Below are positions 37,461 through 47,143 of a stretch of 64,000 bases of DNA, piece by piece (the stretch's first letter is position 1; every line of letters starts with the position of its first letter). The notes below the pieces were generated by a model. It worked only from the letters and a program-made list of their open reading frames with translations, did no database searches and had not been told where the DNA came from. The DNA is from Stieleria tagensis (GTDB lineage Bacteria; Planctomycetota; Planctomycetia; Pirellulales; Pirellulaceae), in assembly GCF_024129865.1 (NCBI RefSeq), contig NZ_JAMYFE010000021.1:1-64000 (forward strand). Reading direction: 5' to 3'. Position numbers and translations under genes: made by a program.

Positions 37461-40400
37461 TTGCAAACGACCTCGTCTAGATTCATGATTTGATTACACA
37501 CCAATGTCCATGCCGCTAATTGGGCCGCATCGATTGATTTGGGTCTGTCGCTCTGGCCGACGGCAATCAGTTGTTCTGCGTCATCGGGATGTGCCAGATA
37601 ATGGTTGCGGAACTCACCCAAGCTGGTCAGCAGGATCTCGGTTTCCACGGCATTGATCTCACGACACAACACGCGCCGCGCGATGGTGGTCGCGATCCGT
37701 AGGTCGCGGTCGGTTGATCCCGACTCTGGCGTTTCGGCGAGCACCGATTGGGCCAGGAATCGAGCGGCTTCGACGAACTGAGGATCGTTCAGGGTGACCA
37801 ACGCTTGCAGCGGCGTGTTGGTCCGTTCGCGACGAACCACACAGACCTCGCGACTGGGGGCATTCAGCGCATCCATGTTCGGCGGCGGTGCCATGCGTTT
37901 CCAAAAACTGTAAAGCGTTCGCCGATACAAGCCTTCGCCATCGTCTTGTTTGTACTCGCGCGTGTCACTTCCCGGCAGTCCGACGATGTTCCAAATATCA
38001 GTCGGTTGATAGGGCCGTACACCAGGACCATACATCTGGTGCGACAGTAATCCGCTGGCGGCGAGTGCTTGGTCGCGAACCATTTCGGCATCCATCCGAA
38101 ATCGCGGGCCACGTGAAAGCAACGCGTTGTCACGGTCGCCCAGCAACTTTTCAGGGGTGGTGATCGCGGCCTGTCGATAGGCGGCGCTTTGGAACAGTCG
38201 TTTGAAAAAACGTTTGACGTCGTATCCGTGTTGCTGAAAATCCACTGCCAGGTAATCCAGCAATTCAGGGTTCGAAGGCAACATGCCGGTCACGCCAAAG
38301 TCTTCGCTGGTCGGAACCAGTCCACGGCCAAATACTTGTTGCCAGAATCGATTCACGGTAACACGCATGGTTAGCGGATTCGCCGGATCGACTAGCCATC
38401 GTGCTAGACCGAGCCGATTTTTGGGATCACGCGGGTCCATCGGATGCAGTGCCGCCGGGGTCGCTGCGGCGACTTGATCACCCGGCTGGTCATACTGGCC
38501 ACGCATCAAGATGTGCGCCGTCGCTGGTGAATCCATGCGTTCGCGCTGGATGTGTGTGATCGGGCTGCGTGCTTCAATCGCCTCTCGTTCTTGCTGCAAG
38601 GTTTGAACGGACTGGACCAGTGTGTAATAGTGATCGTCGACAGCCACCAAGTAAAATTGGTCGACCTGTTTGCGGTCTTTGGCACTCCATTTTGAACCGG
38701 CATCTCGCGCGGTGATCAAACGTCGAATCTCTTGAACGTGGAGCAGTCGACCAACGTCGGAACTGGAAAGCTTGCGGCGATAGAAACGAAAATCGCCGAT
38801 CCCCATGCCGACCATGGCTTTCCCAGTGTCTCGGGCGCCTAATTGCAGGGCGACATCGTTGACCAATGTCGCGCCGGGTTGAAGTGTTTCTGTTTGTGTG
38901 GTTAGCGATTGTGGAATTCCATCCAGATAGATCGTGATCCCAGCCGTTTTGCCCGACCCGTCGTAGGTCACCGCAACGTGTTGCCAGTGTCCCGGTTTCA
39001 GCACCTGTTTCTCTGTCGTGGCTTTCAAGGCATTGTCGGGCCAATGATCAACCAAATGCACGGCCAACGCATTGCCCTGGCGAAACAAATCCCAACCGCG
39101 GTGACCGGGGCCGGCAGCCATTTTGGCAATGAAGCTTTCACCACCGGATTCCGGCGCGTTGATCCAGGCCGAAAAGGAGAACGCGGTACCAGGGGCGACA
39201 TTTCCGATCGGCCCCAGTTCAATCGGTTGACCGTCTTGGATCACCGGAGTGGGGGCGTGATCCGCGGACGATTTCCAAACCAATTTGTGGTCTAAATGAA
39301 AGGTCACGTCCAATTGCCCGTCACTGCGGAGATCATTCCCGTGACCTTCATCGAGTGGCAAATGGGCGACCAGTCCGGCCGTTGGGACCAACTGATCCAA
39401 TTCGTTCAAATCAACGGCAGCGGCCCATGCATCGATCGATGCTTTGGCGGTGTCTGGATAGCCGTCGCGCGCGGCGATTGCAGCGGCGATTTCCTGCGGC
39501 AACGCTTCCCAGCGGGGACGGTCGGCATCTGTCGGTACCGCCAGGATTGGTCCCAGACCGTCGGCACGGTTGCCGTCTTTGGCACGCTGCGTCGTATTGC
39601 CGAAAAACGCGGCCAACGAGTAGTAGTCTTTTTGTGTGATCGGATCAAATTTGTGGTCGTGACATTGGGCACAGTTGGTAGTCAGCCCCAGAAAGACCCA
39701 GCCAAACGTTTGCACGCGGTCGGCCGCATAATTTGCCAAATTTTCTTCGTCGATCGTGCCGCCTTCATTGGTCGTGATATTGCATCGTTGAAATCCGGTC
39801 GCGATCAGCTGCGATTCCGTGGGGCTGTCCAATAGATCCCCGGCGATTTGTTCGATGATAAAACGATCGAAAGGTTGATTGCGGTTGAACGCTTTGATCA
39901 CCCAATCACGATACGGCCACATCTCGCGATAATTATCAAAATGTAACCCGTGAGTGTCCCCGTACCGAGCGGCGTCCAACCAGTATCGACCGCGGTGTTC
40001 GCCCCAGGTTGGTCGATCCATCAAGCGATCGATCCACTGCAGGTACGCTGGCTCGCCGTCGCGCGCATAGTCACTGACAAACGCCTCGCGATCGGCTGGG
40101 GAGGGAGGCAATCCGGTGACGTCTAGATGCAAGCGGCGAAACAAGACGTCGGGTTCAGCTTCGGCGGCCGGTTGGAGATCAATTGACGCCAGTTTTGCGG
40201 CGACGTAATCATCGATCGGATTCTTTCGCCAATCTTGATTCGCAACCGGTGCAGGTGATTGGATCGTCGCCGGTACCAACGACCAGTGACGCTGGTACTC
40301 TGCCCCAGATGCAATCCAGCGGTTCAATGTTTCCCGCTGCTGCGGGCTGACCACTTTTTTGGAATGCGGTGGGGGCATCACCACCTCCGGGTCGTCGCTT

Positions 40401-40732
40401 TGAATTCGAGCAATCATTTCACTCGCTTCCGGATCCCCGGGAACGATTGCGGCACCCTCGATCGCAGCGTCTCGTTGGTCCAACCGCAGATCAGCCGCGC
40501 GTGATTCGGCGTCGGTTCCATGACATGCGAAACAGAGGTCTGCCAAAATGGGACGGATGTCGCGGTTGTAGCTCGGGTCAGCGGCGTCAACCCGGGGGGC
40601 GGTCCAACCTGCCGCCAACAACAGCAGCATGCCAGATGCAAGCTGACGCAACCGCCATGGCGTTGCAAACGGCGATGTACGGCCAGATTGCGTCTGGCCG
40701 ATGGGGGTAAGACGGGCACGTCGTCTCATCAA
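37457..40732 (-). CDS. PSCyt1-DUF1549-LamG-DUF1553 exported protein
   Basis: Protein of 1091 residues with a signal peptide (LASGMLLLLAAGWTAPRVDA). In order: a PSCyt1 heme-type module with CFACH at 67-71 and MPPPHSKK, DUF1549 (about 160-370) with a second CxxCH (CAQCHDHKFDP), a LamG/concanavalin-like domain (about 440-620; FSFSAWINAPESGG, GHWQHVAVTYDGSGK), and DUF1553 (about 765-1040; NPLTMRVTVNRFWQQVFGRG, RRTLYSFWKR). The order of modules is the standard planctomycete one with an inserted LamG domain that may bind glycans. It starts the pair with the DUF1501 gene. The function is unknown but probably linked to carbohydrate or electron transfer at the cell surface. Confidence 0.9.
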   Translation of the reverse strand: MMRRRARLTPIGQTQSGRTSPFATPWRLRQLASGMLLLLAAGWTAPRVDAADPSYNRDIRPILADLCFACHGTDAESRAADLRLDQRDAAIEGAAIVPGDPEASEMIARIQSDDPEVVMPPPHSKKVVSPQQRETLNRWIASGAEYQRHWSLVPATIQSPAPVANQDWRKNPIDDYVAAKLASIDLQPAAEAEPDVLFRRLHLDVTGLPPSPADREAFVSDYARDGEPAYLQWIDRLMDRPTWGEHRGRYWLDAARYGDTHGLHFDNYREMWPYRDWVIKAFNRNQPFDRFIIEQIAGDLLDSPTESQLIATGFQRCNITTNEGGTIDEENLANYAADRVQTFGWVFLGLTTNCAQCHDHKFDPITQKDYYSLAAFFGNTTQRAKDGNRADGLGPILAVPTDADRPRWEALPQEIAAAIAARDGYPDTAKASIDAWAAAVDLNELDQLVPTAGLVAHLPLDEGHGNDLRSDGQLDVTFHLDHKLVWKSSADHAPTPVIQDGQPIELGPIGNVAPGTAFSFSAWINAPESGGESFIAKMAAGPGHRGWDLFRQGNALAVHLVDHWPDNALKATTEKQVLKPGHWQHVAVTYDGSGKTAGITIYLDGIPQSLTTQTETLQPGATLVNDVALQLGARDTGKAMVGMGIGDFRFYRRKLSSSDVGRLLHVQEIRRLITARDAGSKWSAKDRKQVDQFYLVAVDDHYYTLVQSVQTLQQEREAIEARSPITHIQRERMDSPATAHILMRGQYDQPGDQVAAATPAALHPMDPRDPKNRLGLARWLVDPANPLTMRVTVNRFWQQVFGRGLVPTSEDFGVTGMLPSNPELLDYLAVDFQQHGYDVKRFFKRLFQSAAYRQAAITTPEKLLGDRDNALLSRGPRFRMDAEMVRDQALAASGLLSHQMYGPGVRPYQPTDIWNIVGLPGSDTREYKQDDGEGLYRRTLYSFWKRMAPPPNMDALNAPSREVCVVRRERTNTPLQALVTLNDPQFVEAARFLAQSVLAETPESGSTDRDLRIATTIARRVLCREINAVETEILLTSLGEFRNHYLAHPDDAEQLIAVGQSDRPKSIDAAQLAAWTLVCNQIMNLDEVVCK

Positions 40733-40920
40733 TGAACCTCGGGCGAGAAAATCACAAGCGTGTGATGGTGGGATTGCATCAGTCTACTTTGAACCGGGGT
40801 TGATTGTGTGCCGGTAGCCGTTTCGCTATCGCATCAAACTTGCCGATCCGACTAAACTTCCCCGCATCGCCCAGCCAGCGTTTTCTCATTTTGCCAGCCC
40901 AAACTGAATAGAGACACACA

Positions 40921-42897
40921 GTGCCCCCGGAAGTTCGGCGTGGAATCGTTATTTTTTCCTGTCTGGTCACGCTTGTCGCCGTGATCTGGGCGGCTCGAAT
41001 GGACTACGTCCCTCCGGCCCACTTTTCGTTGCAAAATGGCACCGACCCCAAAACGCTGGACCCTCACCGGGCGACCGGACAACCGGAAAGCAAGATCATT
41101 TTCGAGCTATTCGAAGGTCTGCTACGGATGTTGCCCGAGGGTTCGCCGGATCCAAAAACCGGTTTGCAACCACTGACACCCCAGCCGGGGATGGCGACCT
41201 CGTATGAGGTCAGTGAAGACGGCAAGACGTACACCTTTCATCTACGCGACGGACTGGTTTGGACCGACGGAACGCCCTTGACCGCTCACGATTTTGCTTG
41301 GTCATGGCAGCGGATGTTGCACCCTGCCACGGCCTGTGAATACGGCTACCTGATCAGCGAAGTTGTCCTGGCCGACGAGTATCACCATTCGATCGTCAAA
41401 GTCGGTGACCGCGTCGAGGTCGAGCTTTGGGATCGACCGGGTGAATCGTCCGGCAGTGATGCCAATATTCAACACTTTCCCCGTGGGACAATGAAGTACG
41501 GCACGCTTCGGGCGATCATCAAACCCGATCAAATTGTATTGCCGGATTCGGCCAGTGACGACGCACGCGAATCGGCCGAGCTGGATTGGCAAGAGAGTTG
41601 GGTCTATCAAATCGACGTGGCGCCCAGTGACGGTTCGGGCAACGTGGACTGGGATGGCCCCACAACGCCCGAGGAATTCTCGGTTTCCGCCCAGGTCGCT
41701 CGCGACGACAGCATCCAGCGGACTCACGGCGTGATGGTGGACTTTCAACACTTCGGTGGAGCGCAAGCGGTTGACGATCAGACCTTTGTCGTACGGCTCA
41801 ACAACGCGGTGCCCTACTTTCTGAATCTGGTCGCCTACTACCCGCTGTTTCCGGTGAACCGAAATTGCATCGAAACTCACGGCGCGCCACTGTGGACCAA
41901 GGCGGAAAATATCGTCACCAATGGTCCCTACATGCTGCAGTTTCGCCGGCTGCGTGATCGCATCCGTGTCGCCAAAAACCCGGACTACCACAACGTCGAC
42001 TCGGTGGGCATGGAGACGATCGATTTCATCTCACTGGAAAGCCAGAACACGGCGCTGAACATGTACGAAACCGGCCAGATCCAATGGGCCTACGATCTGC
42101 CGACCTCGGTGCTGGAAGAATTGAAAGACCGCCCCGATTTTCACAGCGCCCCAAAGCTGTCGATCTATTTCTACAAATTAAATCACGACGTGCCGCCACT
42201 GGACGACATTCGAGTTCGTCAAGCGCTCAGCATGGCGATCAATCGGCGACAAATTGTTGAAGAGGTCTCCAAGGGGGGGCAACAACCGGCGTACTCCGTC
42301 GTGCCGCCAGGGATCGCCGGATACGACAACGCCGATGGTTTACACGAAGACGTCGCGCGCGCCAAAGAACTGTTGGCCGAAGCCGGTTATCCCGGTGGAC
42401 GCGGATTCCCCAAGATCTCATTGCTGTACAACACCAGCGAAACCCATCGCCCGATCGCCGAAGTCATTCAGCAACAGTTGCAAAACAACCTGAACATCAA
42501 GATCGAATTGAAGAATATGGAATGGGGCAGCTTCACCGAAACGGTGCAAATGGAAAAGTACGAAATGGCGCGTTACGGCTGGGTCGGCGACTACCCCGAC
42601 CCGAACACGTTTCTGGACATGTGGGTGACCGACAATCCGCAAAGCAATACGAATTGGAGCAACCTGGAATACGACGGTTTGATCAAGGCGGCCAGCACCG
42701 AACTGGATTCAACCAAGCGAATGCAGTTGCTGCGACAGGCAGAAACCATTTTGGCAAACGAGTTGCCAGTGATCCCGATCTACTTTTACACCTCCGCCGA
42801 GATGGCCAAGACCAACATCGAAGGCTTCGCACCGTCGGCCCAGGACCTGCACCCGTTGCAAATCCTGCGCTACCGATCCGAGACACCCAAGGAATGA
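40921..42897 (+). CDS. oppA: Oligopeptide ABC transporter, substrate-binding protein
   Basis: Extracytoplasmic solute-binding protein of 658 residues (SBP_bac_5), starting at GTG with an N-terminal membrane segment (IVIFSCLVTLVAVIWAARM) and no lipobox. Family markers are LDPHRATGQPESKIIFELFEGLL, WTDGTPLTAHDFAWSWQRM and the C-terminal MARYGWVGDYPDPNTFLDMW. It is longer than the roughly 540 residues of E. coli OppA: about 110 extra residues lie at 145-260, a charged stretch with PGESSGSDANIQHFP and QVARDD, inserted ahead of a normal VVRLNN stretch. It is the first gene of oppABCDF. A 188-bp gap separates it from the leftward DUF1549 gene. Confidence 0.9.
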   Translation: MPPEVRRGIVIFSCLVTLVAVIWAARMDYVPPAHFSLQNGTDPKTLDPHRATGQPESKIIFELFEGLLRMLPEGSPDPKTGLQPLTPQPGMATSYEVSEDGKTYTFHLRDGLVWTDGTPLTAHDFAWSWQRMLHPATACEYGYLISEVVLADEYHHSIVKVGDRVEVELWDRPGESSGSDANIQHFPRGTMKYGTLRAIIKPDQIVLPDSASDDARESAELDWQESWVYQIDVAPSDGSGNVDWDGPTTPEEFSVSAQVARDDSIQRTHGVMVDFQHFGGAQAVDDQTFVVRLNNAVPYFLNLVAYYPLFPVNRNCIETHGAPLWTKAENIVTNGPYMLQFRRLRDRIRVAKNPDYHNVDSVGMETIDFISLESQNTALNMYETGQIQWAYDLPTSVLEELKDRPDFHSAPKLSIYFYKLNHDVPPLDDIRVRQALSMAINRRQIVEEVSKGGQQPAYSVVPPGIAGYDNADGLHEDVARAKELLAEAGYPGGRGFPKISLLYNTSETHRPIAEVIQQQLQNNLNIKIELKNMEWGSFTETVQMEKYEMARYGWVGDYPDPNTFLDMWVTDNPQSNTNWSNLEYDGLIKAASTELDSTKRMQLLRQAETILANELPVIPIYFYTSAEMAKTNIEGFAPSAQDLHPLQILRYRSETPKE

Positions 42898-42903
42898 TGC
42901 CGG

Positions 42904-43833
42904 ATGCGTGACTTGCTCGGATATTTGCTCAAACGCGCCGCCTGGATGGTGCTAACGTTGTGGGCGGTTTACACCGTGTCGTTCGTTTTGATGCGCAGTG
43001 TGCCCGGCAACCCCTTCAGCGGTGAACGCAGTGTGCCGCCGGCGATCGAACGCCAGCTCAAAGCACGCTACAACCTGGACGCACCGCCACTGCAACAGTA
43101 CTGGGATTATCTGGTCGGCGTGGTCACCCGATTGGATCTTGGCTGGAGCACTCGGCTAGAAGACTACAGTGTCAATCAAGTGATCGCCGAAGGGTTCCCG
43201 GTGTCAGCGACACTGGCGATTTTTGCGTTGGTGTTTGCGATCCTGTTGGGTGTCACCGCGGGAATCATTTCTGCGGTCTATCGCCGCTCCACAGCCGACC
43301 ACGTGCTGATGTTCGCCGCGGTCTTGGGGATCGCGATTCCCAATTTTGTCCTGGCCAGTCTGGCGATCTTGTTGTTCGTTTTCATGATCCAGATTTTTCC
43401 CGCCGGCGGCTGGGGAACCCTCCAGCAAATTGCGTTGCCGGCGTTTTGTTTGGGGCTGCCGGTCGCTGCCTACATCGCGCGGCTTAGCCGCACAGGGATG
43501 TTGGAAATGCTGACGAAGGATCATGTGCGAACGGCCTACGCCAAGGGACTGCCCAAACGAACGGTGATCCTGCGACACGTCGTCCCCGGCGCGATGTTGC
43601 CTGTCGTGTCATACCTGGGGCCCGCGGTGGCGCGGGTGTTAACCGGATCATTGGTGCTGGAAAAAATCTTTGCGCTGCCGGGGATGGGCAGCCACTTTAT
43701 CAACGCCGCGACACAACGCGATTACACCTTGGCGATGGGAATGGTGCTGACATACACCGTGCTGCTGTTTGTGATGAACACCCTGGTCGACTTGACCTAT
43801 GCGATCATCGATCCGAGGGTCAAGCTACGATGA
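42904..43833 (+). CDS. oppB: Oligopeptide ABC transporter, permease OppB
   Basis: Inner-membrane permease of 309 residues with six hydrophobic segments and the BPD_transp_1 (EAA-type) loop RTAYAKGLPKRTVILRHVVP near residues 200-220. The N-terminal MVLTLWAVYTVSFVLMRSVPGNPF segment is typical of DppB/OppB. It starts 6 bp after oppA and its stop overlaps oppC as ATGA, so they are translated together. It pairs with OppC to form the channel for peptide uptake. Confidence 0.93.
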   Translation: MRDLLGYLLKRAAWMVLTLWAVYTVSFVLMRSVPGNPFSGERSVPPAIERQLKARYNLDAPPLQQYWDYLVGVVTRLDLGWSTRLEDYSVNQVIAEGFPVSATLAIFALVFAILLGVTAGIISAVYRRSTADHVLMFAAVLGIAIPNFVLASLAILLFVFMIQIFPAGGWGTLQQIALPAFCLGLPVAAYIARLSRTGMLEMLTKDHVRTAYAKGLPKRTVILRHVVPGAMLPVVSYLGPAVARVLTGSLVLEKIFALPGMGSHFINAATQRDYTLAMGMVLTYTVLLFVMNTLVDLTYAIIDPRVKLR

Positions 43834-45059
43834 ATACGGAAGCCAACCGCGAAACGCTGGAACGAATCCTGGTCGAATCGCGCAACATTCATGGCGTGTC
43901 ACTGTGGCAAGATGCCTGGAATCGACTGCGTCGCAATCCGGCGGCGATGATTTCGCTGACCTGTCTGGTGTTGCTAGCCGTGCTGGCGATTTTGACTCCG
44001 CTGTTGCCGCTGCAAAGCCCGATCGACAAAGACCTGAATGAGCGGCGTTTTCTGCCACCGAATCTAGGCACGGTGGTGATGGGAGGACGGCCGGGATTGA
44101 AATTTGCCGACGGCACGTTGACCGGCGAACTGGATCGGTTCAATGCGGAAATCGCTGACTTGGCGATTCAATTGCAATCCACCAGCGATCCCCAGCAACG
44201 CCAGGCACTCGCCGCAGGCATCGCCGCGCGGATCGACATCGAACATCCCTTCAACCAAATGTGGAATGAGCTCGGTCCGGTGTCCTGGTGGATGTGCCAG
44301 ACGCGAGTGGCCCTGTTTGGCAACTATGCCATCCCCAGTCTCTTCGGCACCGACAAACTGGGGCGTGACTTGTTGGCTCGGGTGTTTTGGGGGGCTCGTG
44401 TATCGCTGATTGTCGGCATTGTTGCCACCTTGGTCAGTCTGATCATTGGAGTCAGTTGGGGGGCAATCGCAGGCTATTTCGGCGGCATGATCGACGCGGC
44501 AATGATGCGAATCGTCGACATGTTGTATTCAATCCCGTTTATCTTTGTCGTGATCTTCTTGGTCACCTTTCTGGGCGAGGATTCCGTCAAAAAGAAATTG
44601 GATTCCATTGGGATCGACCAGATCACCATTTTCTACATGGTCATCGGCGCCATCTATTGGTTGACTATGTCACGTGTTGTACGTGGCCAGGTGTTGTCGT
44701 TGCGCAGTGAGCAATTCATCGAATCGGCACGAACGGTCGGCGCTTCACCGATGCGGATCGTGTTTCGACATTTGGTTCCCAACGTGTTGGGTGTAGTGAT
44801 CGTCTACCTGACGCTGACGATTCCCAGTGTGATGTTGTTCGAAGCCTTTCTGTCGTTTCTGGGATTGGGCGTGTCGCCGCCCGATGTTTCCTGGGGACTA
44901 CTGTTAAACGATGGCGTCGAAGCCCTATCGATCATCAAAGTGTTTTGGTGGGTCGTGGTCTTTCCCGGCGGTGCGCTGGCGGCCACCCTGTTTGCACTCA
45001 ATTTTCTGGGAGACGGCATTCGTGATGCGCTCGACCCACGGATGAAGAATCGAGACTAA
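43830..45059 (+). CDS. oppC: Oligopeptide ABC transporter, permease OppC
   Basis: Permease of 409 residues, longer than the usual 300. After TM1 (AMISLTCLVLLAVLAILTPL) there is a soluble insertion of about 95 residues (about 65-160; GTLTGELDRFNAEIADLAIQ) before the remaining five membrane segments. FGTDKLGRDLLARVFWGARVSL and ESARTVGASPMRIVFRHLVPN carry the family patterns. The insertion probably lies outside and may contact OppA. It is coupled to oppB by ATGA and lies 6 bp before oppD. Confidence 0.92.
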   Translation: MNTEANRETLERILVESRNIHGVSLWQDAWNRLRRNPAAMISLTCLVLLAVLAILTPLLPLQSPIDKDLNERRFLPPNLGTVVMGGRPGLKFADGTLTGELDRFNAEIADLAIQLQSTSDPQQRQALAAGIAARIDIEHPFNQMWNELGPVSWWMCQTRVALFGNYAIPSLFGTDKLGRDLLARVFWGARVSLIVGIVATLVSLIIGVSWGAIAGYFGGMIDAAMMRIVDMLYSIPFIFVVIFLVTFLGEDSVKKKLDSIGIDQITIFYMVIGAIYWLTMSRVVRGQVLSLRSEQFIESARTVGASPMRIVFRHLVPNVLGVVIVYLTLTIPSVMLFEAFLSFLGLGVSPPDVSWGLLLNDGVEALSIIKVFWWVVVFPGGALAATLFALNFLGDGIRDALDPRMKNRD

Positions 45060-45065
45060 AACCCC

Positions 45066-46055
45066 ATGAAAGATTCCCAACCGCTGCTGCAGGTCAACGA
45101 CCTGCAGGTCAGTTTCAAAACCGATGAATCGCAAGTCCGCGCCGTTCGTGGTGTTAGCTTTGACGTCCACCCCGGCGAAACGGTTGGACTGGTCGGTGAA
45201 AGTGGTAGCGGAAAGAGCGTCACCAATCTGGCCATGATGGGCCTGGTTCCCAAACCGCCTGGAAGAATTGATGGCGGGCGGGTGATGTACGACGGCAAAG
45301 ACCTGTTGACACTCAACGAACGCCAAATGCAATCGATTCGCGGTCGCCGGATCGCGATGATCTTTCAAGATCCGATGACCGCACTGAATCCATTGATGAC
45401 CGTCGGCCAACAACTGACGGAAATGACGCGATTGCACCTGGGGCTGAACAAGCGCGAGGCAAATCGCAAGGCCGCCGAAATGTTGGAACTGGTCGGGCTC
45501 AGCGGCGCGGAGAAACGGCTGCGCGATTATCCACACCAATTCAGTGGCGGCATGCGACAGCGGGTGATGATCGCAATGGCGTTGTCCTGTGAACCCGATT
45601 TGTTGATCGCTGATGAACCGACCACCGCATTGGACGTGACCATCCAAGCTCAAATCCTGGATCTGTTGCGTGATCTGCAGCAACGTCGCGGCACCAGCAT
45701 CATTATGATCACCCACGATCTGGGCGTCGTCGCCGAAGTCTGCCAGCGTGTGCTGGTGATGTATGCCGGTCGGGTGGTTGAACAAGCCGACGTCCAATCG
45801 CTGTTCGCCGCACCCAAACATCCCTACACGCTCGGATTGCTAAATTCATTGCCGCGATTCGATCAATCCTCGCACACGCTTGAAGCGATTCCCGGACAGC
45901 CACCAGATTTGGGCAATTTACCGGCGGGGTGTTCCTTCCGTCCGCGCTGTCCCTGGGCAGTCGATGCCTGTGCGAACGAAGACCCCCGGTTAGTCACGAT
46001 GGATCAAGATCGTCAGGTCGCTTGCCTGGTCGCCCAGGAGACCGCCAATGTCTGA
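45066..46055 (+). CDS. oppD: Oligopeptide ABC transporter, ATPase OppD
   Basis: ATPase of 329 residues. Walker A GESGSGKS, signature FSGGMRQR, Walker [13 protein letters not shown] and H-loop ITHDLG are complete. The C-terminal oligopeptide/dipeptide domain has the Cys-rich [10 protein letters not shown] with a further Cys, which in relatives can bind an iron-sulfur cluster. It overlaps the next gene by 8 bp. Together with OppF it drives peptide import. Confidence 0.94.
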   Translation: MKDSQPLLQVNDLQVSFKTDESQVRAVRGVSFDVHPGETVGLVGESGSGKSVTNLAMMGLVPKPPGRIDGGRVMYDGKDLLTLNERQMQSIRGRRIAMIFQDPMTALNPLMTVGQQLTEMTRLHLGLNKREANRKAAEMLELVGLSGAEKRLRDYPHQFSGGMRQRVMIAMALSCEPDLLIADEPTTALDVTIQAQILDLLRDLQQRRGTSIIMITHDLGVVAEVCQRVLVMYAGRVVEQADVQSLFAAPKHPYTLGLLNSLPRFDQSSHTLEAIPGQPPDLGNLPAGCSFRPRCPWAVDACANEDPRLVTMDQDRQVACLVAQETANV

Positions 46056-47088
46056 TTCGACACAAACTGAGGGAACGCGCGCTGCCGATTCGGTCACCGC
46101 AGATCCACCGTTGCTTTCGGTTCAGGACCTGCACGTTCAATTCCCGTTCAGTCGCGGATCCTTTTTGAATCCACACCACGGCGTGATCCGTGCCGTCGAT
46201 GGACTGTCGTTCGACATCCGCGAAGGTGAAACATTGGCGCTGGTGGGGGAATCGGGGTGTGGAAAATCCACCACCGCACGCGCGATCATTAATCTGGTGC
46301 ATCCGACCAGCGGTCGTGTGCGGCTGTGCGGAACGGACATCACAGGTCTGGGTGATCGCGCGATGATGCCACATCGGCGGGTCGTGCAGATGGTTTTCCA
46401 AGACCCGTTTGCTTCGTTAAATCCGCGGATGACGGTCGGCAATATCATTGGAGAACCGCTGGTCGTCCATCGGCTTGCATCGGGCAAAGACCGAAAACTG
46501 GAAGTGTTGCGGTTGATGGATCTGGTCGGTCTGAACCCTCGCTTCTTGAATCGCTATCCCCATGAATTCAGCGGCGGGCAACGACAGCGGATTGGCATCG
46601 CTCGCGCACTTGCGGTCCAGCCAAAACTGATTTTGTGTGACGAGCCGGTCAGCGCCCTGGACGTATCCATCCAAGCCCAAATCATCAATCTGATGATGGA
46701 TCTGCAACAACAACTCGGTTTGTCGTACTTGTTCATCGCACACGATTTAAGTGTGGTTCGTCACATCGCCACGCGGGTCGGCGTGATGTATCTAGGCCGA
46801 TTAGCGGAAATCGGTGAAGCCGAATCGGTGTATTCGCACCCCACGCATCCCTACACCGAAGCCCTGTTGTCGGCGGTCCCTGTTCCGGATCCCGTGCTGG
46901 CCGCCACACGTCAACGAATTCGACTGGTGGGCGAAGTCCCCACGCCAGATCGTGAGCACGTTGGATGTTCCTTTGCCGACCGCTGCCCGCTGGTAGTGGA
47001 CCGCTGTCGCGTCGACCGCCCGCCACAGGAGCAAGTGGTCCAAACCAGCCAATTGCACACCGTTGCCTGCTGGGAGCGCGGCAAGTAA
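46048..47088 (+). CDS. oppF: Oligopeptide ABC transporter, ATPase OppF
   Basis: ATPase of 346 residues with Walker [10 protein letters not shown], signature FSGGQRQR, Walker [13 protein letters not shown] and H-loop IAHDLS, then the C-terminal domain with GCSFADRCP. It starts 8 bp inside the oppD 3' end. A nucleotide-cyclase gene starts 55 bp downstream, suggesting the transporter and the signalling enzyme share a transcript. Confidence 0.94.
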   Translation: MSDSTQTEGTRAADSVTADPPLLSVQDLHVQFPFSRGSFLNPHHGVIRAVDGLSFDIREGETLALVGESGCGKSTTARAIINLVHPTSGRVRLCGTDITGLGDRAMMPHRRVVQMVFQDPFASLNPRMTVGNIIGEPLVVHRLASGKDRKLEVLRLMDLVGLNPRFLNRYPHEFSGGQRQRIGIARALAVQPKLILCDEPVSALDVSIQAQIINLMMDLQQQLGLSYLFIAHDLSVVRHIATRVGVMYLGRLAEIGEAESVYSHPTHPYTEALLSAVPVPDPVLAATRQRIRLVGEVPTPDREHVGCSFADRCPLVVDRCRVDRPPQEQVVQTSQLHTVACWERGK

Positions 47089-47143
47089 GCTTCGCGGGGA
47101 ACCACAGGCAAGACGTACCACTTGGCATCTGGAACACTCCTCC

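Noticed and set aside
44925-45821. 298-codon leftward frame inside oppC/oppD
   Set aside because: Antisense shadow of ABC transporter genes with intact Walker motifs.
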